Assembly (NCBI GenBank): GCA_028551475.1
Contig: CM052358.1
Coordinates: 28,112,853 to 28,176,852 of the forward strand
Source: Casuarina equisetifolia
Lineage: Eukaryota > Streptophyta > Magnoliopsida > Fagales > Casuarinaceae
Direction: 5' to 3'
DNA length: 64,000 nucleotides
A model generated the notes under the pieces. The model did no database searches, had not been told where the DNA came from, and worked only from the letters and a program-made list of their open reading frames with translations. Shown in pieces: positions 60,140 to 64,000 of the stretch (position 1 is its first letter; every line of letters starts with the position of its first letter). Position numbers and translations under genes: made by a program.

Positions 60140-60997
60140 CTGGTAGAACACGAGGAGGGTTAAACAAACTTATCCTTCTATGACCCATAGGAGGATCGGT
60201 TGTATCTCGAGCTTGGAACTTAACATATGTTTTTGCCTTTAACCCATAGTGGCATGCACAAAATTACCTCGGACATGTCTTACGATTAAGCCTATATTTG
60301 ACTTTATGCATGTCTGAATATGAGAGGATATATGAGGGGAGCTATTGCGTATAAGCGAAATATTTTCACATCAACATAAATCTTACACAGATAATGATAT
60401 TATTCACTAATAGGAGGAAAAATATATAAAAAGAAAAAGAAAGAGAAAAGGGAAGGAAGCCACACGCAAGGCCAAAGTGCAACTCGATAATGAATCCATT
60501 ACTATATATTGTGTGGGTGTGAAAGCTGCACGTAGAGGTCGACATGCTGTCAATCAACTAGAAAACCTTGCGGAAGATCCCATTGTGCAAAGAATTACCA
60601 TCTTATATATGTATTTATGTATTTATTTATACTGAACAGAATAGACACAAGCACGGAAAAACCAAGTCGATCAAGTACGGGAAAACACGGTGCTTGGATC
60701 CCCTACAAATCTTGATTGGTGGACAAAAACCAGCAAACTTAAATAAAAAGTGCATTTCAGAGTACCTCCTCACTTGTACTACTTCTATAAATGCCAAAAT
60801 GAAGTTAAAAGCAACTATAGAGAAGGCACACAGCCTGAACTCAGATATTATGATCGGAATGCAAAGACACGCGACACTGAATTTAAAGGAGTGAATCTAT
60901 GAAGTAAACGCACAATGCTTGAAGGTATGTGATAGTTTAGTCAACATTGTCCTTCCCTTTCGTCTTCCTGGAAACTTCTAGGTTTGACGAATCTTAC
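60140..60997 (-). other. W5 intron 1
   Basis: GTAAGA...CCAG. Shares with the other copies the stretches ACTTCGGCCTTG-like (60460-60510) and GATCTAAG-like (about 60680), which shows that intron and exons duplicated together. Confidence 0.6.
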
Positions 60998-61056
60998 GAG
61001 GAAAGTAGGAAGGAGACGTACACAGAGGTTTAACTGCGTTGGGAAGCTTCACTCGT
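60998..61056 (-). other. W5 exon-1 homologue, now non-coding
   Basis: The 59-nt first-exon block is preserved with its length and a good GTAAGA donor (60997), but ATG has become ACG and a TAA sits in frame after eight codons. It could still be spliced as a 5' UTR exon to the acceptor at 60140, leaving translation to the ATG in exon 2. Confidence 0.6.
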
Positions 61057-61109
61057 GGCAGCTTCTCTCTCAACCACAGCTAAAAAGTTTTCAAGCCTCT
61101 CGTGGAAAA

Positions 61110-61217
61110 AGTTAGGAGATAGAGAGAGAGCGAGAGTGAGGGAGAGAGCAAGCGGGAGGGAGGGACAGAGGAGGAGAGGGAGCGGGAGGGGGAGGGGCGG
61201 AGGGAGGGAGAGAGAAA
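61110..61217 (-). promoter_or_regulatory. CT-rich (GA on plus strand) tract upstream of W5
   Basis: About 108 bp almost purely purine on the plus strand (GAGAGAG, GGGAGGGAGG, GGGGCGGAGGG), that is, pyrimidine on the W5 sense strand, ending about 50 bp before the old start position. CT-rich stretches are common at plant core promoters and 5' leaders. W2-W4 lack a tract of this size. Could adopt triplex structure. Confidence 0.55.
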
Positions 61218-62239
61218 ACATCTTTGTTTCAGGAAAAAAAATCAATAATGGAAAAATTATTAAAAATTTAAAATCAAACATAAATACTAGTTCAAAAATT
61301 AAGAGTTTTTTATTTAAATTTTATTATGATAACTATTTTTGATATTTTCTCGTGATGGAAATTTCAAACCACCATAGTACACCATAATTATGACAAAGCA
61401 CTTTCTTCAACCGTAAGGAACATCCAATAATTGGACGTCGCCACGGACTATTTTTGCCACCTACCAAGCCCTCTAGACAAAAAAATGTGGAGGTAAACCA
61501 TTGACGATGACTTGGTCGTTGTTTATGGTCATTATTGGTGTGACATAAGTTTTTCTGATTTTCGTTATGCTTCTTAAAAGGAATGGTGCTTGTTTTGGAT
61601 TGCTATATTTTTTATATATTTATATATTGATATTTGTTTTATAGTAATAGATTAAAAATGAATGTTTATAACATAATATTCAACTTATATTTTAGTACAA
61701 GATTTCATTAATTATAAATTAATTTTATATTTAAGATAAAAAAAATTAAAGTAACCCATGTTTGAACCATCATTATCAAATTGAGCACTTATATTTATTT
61801 ATACTGAGGATAAAAAATATTACAAGAATAATTATTATTACATTAATAATATCTTTGTCACTCTTTAAGTTCAATCTTCAACAAGAATGAATTAGGAACC
61901 TATAGTAGATGATTAGACCTTTAAAGAGCTTTTGATTCTTCATCCTACCTATGATTTAAGTAAAAGAAAACAAAATAAAACCTATCCAAGGGACAAAGGA
62001 CCTTGGCATTATACTGAACACTGCACAATTTAAAAGACTTTTGAATACAAGTTATTATTTCCCCTTTCGAGACGATTCTCCTGAGGGACTATCCTGACCT
62101 TACTAAAGGAGTCTTCTAGATGTGCCCCCACCCTTTACATGGGCCCAACCGGCCTAATTACACAACCACCAACGACGGCAACAGAATTTCGCTTGACTCC
62201 ATGTACAGGGACTCCGTCTTATCAAACGTCAAAGAAAAC
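61218..62239. other. AT-rich region upstream of W5
   Basis: No gene, repeat or structured element recognised, apart from continuing A/T runs. Confidence 0.4.
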
Positions 62240-62420
62240 TTAGCTTTGGTGGAAACGAAGACCATTCTGCCGGAGAAATTTACTACTTTTAGGAGCCCAC
62301 TACTCCGACGACCAATAAATCATGCGAACTTCAAAGCACGAGATGTGATGGCAGCAGCCACTGATCCGCCTCCGCACAAGAAGGCTTATGGCTCCACCTC
62401 CGTCACAACGCTTAAACGTC
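62240..62420 (-). promoter_or_regulatory. Conserved upstream block of WRKY copies (W5 copy)
   Basis: The reverse complement gives AAGCCTTC, GCGGAGGCGGAT, GTGGCTGCTGCCATCAC and GCAGAATGGTCTTCG, in the order seen at 51060-51290 and 15655-15780. About 1.2-1.35 kb upstream of the exon-1 homologue. An open frame on the plus strand (62120-62515) crosses it but is not conserved in the other copies. Confidence 0.5.
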
Positions 62421-62599
62421 ACAAATTGGGGTGGGGGGCGCGGGCGCGAAGAAGGTTTCTGCCGAACACGTTTCTTGTTTTACCCCTACTCCGACGAGAA
62501 GCTTCCTCCGTTTGAGGTGTTAAATGTTTTTTTTTTCGGAGTCAAAGGAATGGATTTTTTTATTAAAATTAATTGCATATGGCTTTATTTAACATATTT

Positions 62600-62818
62600 T
62601 TTTTAGTTTTTATTGACTGTATATGGATCAAATAAAATAATATATGCTTATAAGAGAAAATAATTGATCTTCATAATATTTGATAAAATAAAGAAAATAA
62701 TACAAGAGAAACTCTTTCATTTAAAAATATAAAATCTTCTTAAGAGTGTCATTTTAAATAAAATTAAAATTTTTTTAATTTTTATTAATATATTTTATCA
62801 TTCTACAAAAAAAAATTA
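62600..62818 (+). mobile_element. L1-type LINE 3' tail
   Basis: Diverged copy of the tail at 49270-49570 (TGTATATGGATCAAATAAAA, TTTAAAAATATAAAATCTTC, GTGTCATTTTAAATAAAATT) ending in an A run at 62807-62815. Confidence 0.6.
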
Positions 62819-63572
62819 CAAATGATATATATTATATAATTTAAATTGTCTTTTTTGTTCAATCTGAGGTGTTAAAAGCACAATCAATATTAATGAATGT
62901 CCAAAAACTAAAAGAGGATAAAATCAAACGATCTTACAAATATTTGGCAATTTATATTGATTTTTGTTTTTTTACGCATGCACCCGGGAGGGGAAGGAGA
63001 TTAACAATTTACATTGTTTGGGGAAATTGTTTGAGAATACAAAGTGCAAACCATTAAAAAAGAGGCAAAGTCAGTGAGACTTCGATTATACAAAAGGTTC
63101 TACCCAAGATAGATACAAAGAATTTAAGCCACATAATTTTATTTTTTTAGAAAAAAGGGGAAAAAAAAAGGGAGCTTGCTACTTATTAAACACGAATAAT
63201 CGTAATCTCTGCCATTTTAGCCTTTCGAAATCAATACCATCGCACCCCCTGCGCACCGTTTTCAGACGCCCTCTGCGTGCACTTGATCAGAAAATTAGCA
63301 TCCGGAAACCTTACTTTAATGGTGTATCATGCGCAGGATCTCAGAAGTATCTCGCCGACCTCAATCAAGCCAGGCGTGGGACGAATCATGTTCTACCAAC
63401 CACTGTTTGGTCAACAAATTCTAACTCGTTCCATCTCTTGTCAATCTCAAAATTGACAATCTTTTGTCAAACAAAGTGAAAAAATAATGCAAATCATAGA
63501 CAAACAAGTAAAATATTATATGTATTTGGGAAAAATAAATGTCAAAAGGAAAGAAAATAACAATGAATTGCA

Positions 63573-63574
<2 letters not shown>
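62819..63574. other. Non-coding region
   Basis: AT-rich, with a GC-richer patch at 63200-63400 of unknown nature. No supported feature. Confidence 0.4.

Positions 63575-63603
<29 letters not shown>
63575..63603. repeat. AT dinucleotide microsatellite
   Basis: Fourteen or so AT units, likely length-polymorphic. Confidence 0.9.
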
Positions 63604-63607
<4 letters not shown>

Positions 63608-63683
63608 AAGAAGAAAAGCCTTTACAAAAAATCATTATTGCGTGAATCTTTTCTAAGAACGCAAGGTAGCCTCATGTGTGCTA

Positions 63684-63815
63684 TAGGGGGCAGCCTTGTG
63701 TGCTGACCTTATGAGGTCACAACAAATCTTTTTATAAATGAAATGGTAGTTAGGGGGCAGCCTTGTGTGCTGACCTTATGAGGTCACAACAAAACTTTTT
63801 ATAAATCAAATGGTA
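63684..63815. repeat. 67-bp direct repeat, two copies
   Basis: AGGGGGCAGCCTTGTGTGCT starts at 63685 and 63752. The two copies are almost identical over the unit (TTATGAGGTCACAACAAA, then CTTTTTATAAAT), so the duplication is recent. Confidence 0.9.
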
Positions 63816-63824
63816 TTTGATATC

Positions 63825-64000
63825 TATATGCTTGACATATTGATGAACTATGGGTTTGCAAGTTTCATAACAGTTTTGCTATCACAATAGAAAGTAGAAT
63901 AAGGAATGCCAAGTCCTACATCTCCTAGGTATTCCAAGACCCAAATGATCTCAGAAAAGTAATCATCATTACTCGATACTCAATTTTAGTAGATAACCAT
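63825..64000 (-). pseudogene. Copia RNase H end, at window edge
   Basis: On the minus strand, with stops and a frameshift: EIIWVLEYLGDVGLGIPY, FYCDSKTVMKLANP, then a KHIDIKYH-like end. This matches the C-terminal RNase H region of Ty1/copia pol (compare CEIIWLRGLLCDLGV in element C). The element continues right of the window. Confidence 0.75.

Noticed and set aside
61055..61342. Arg/Glu-rich 95-codon frame
   Set aside because: It is simply the GA-rich tract read as protein.
62120..62515. 131-codon open frame on the plus strand
   Set aside because: It overlaps the conserved WRKY upstream block; the homologous blocks at 51.1 and 30.1 kb do not keep the frame.

Overview
This window reads as a flowering-plant (eudicot) nuclear chromosome segment: very AT-rich, sparse in genes, with GT-AG introns, WRKY transcription factor sequences, a plastid chaperonin-60 beta relic and several plant LTR retrotransposons. 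Grapevine or another woody eudicot would fit, but the species cannot be fixed from the sequence. There is one assembly gap of exactly 500 N (20086-20585).

The organising theme is a small WRKY cluster that was duplicated, inverted and then broken up by transposons. Five copies can be traced. W1 is only a 3' tail at the left edge. W2 (1712-3143, +) is a pseudogene. W3 (16202-17789, +) has three cleanly joining exons for a 109-residue protein that stops ten residues after the zinc finger. W4 (27700-29305, -) is a pseudogene. W5 (59173-60135, -) is a complete 287-residue reading frame with the WKKYGQK variant. Four copies share a 59-nt first exon, a roughly 129-nt second exon and the phase-2 intron inside the WRKY domain. 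The 3' end of the gene was amplified into a 410-bp tandem repeat (four units at 17831-19470, one at the left edge). W1-W3 are followed by the same downstream block. After W2 this block leads into an intron-containing, broken CPN60B-like pseudogene, so the ancestral unit was probably WRKY plus CPN60B.

Middle region, layer by layer. A solo LTR (13664-14910) and an Athila-like Ty3/gypsy element with gag only (20586-26691) come from one LTR family; a third member is a minus-strand solo LTR at 31713-32963. From 31611 to 46952 there is a nest: a minus-strand Copia element (A) whose left LTR holds the solo LTR and whose right LTR holds a complete plus-strand Copia element (B, 37350-42230), followed by a 5' portion of another minus-strand Copia element (A'). 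A fourth Copia element (C, 51979-57538, -) is complete with matching target-site duplications. All inspected pol genes carry stops or lost catalytic residues.

The rest is duplicated flank of the WRKY units, L1-type LINE 3' tails (29.5, 49.5, 51.0 and 62.8 kb), a dimeric 176/357-bp tandem array (49570-50570), a 95-bp hairpin element, a long broken inverted repeat (7312-8345 against 9990-12975) and, at the right edge, another Copia remnant. No tRNA, rRNA or CRISPR was seen. The only two loci I would call possible functional genes are W3 and W5.
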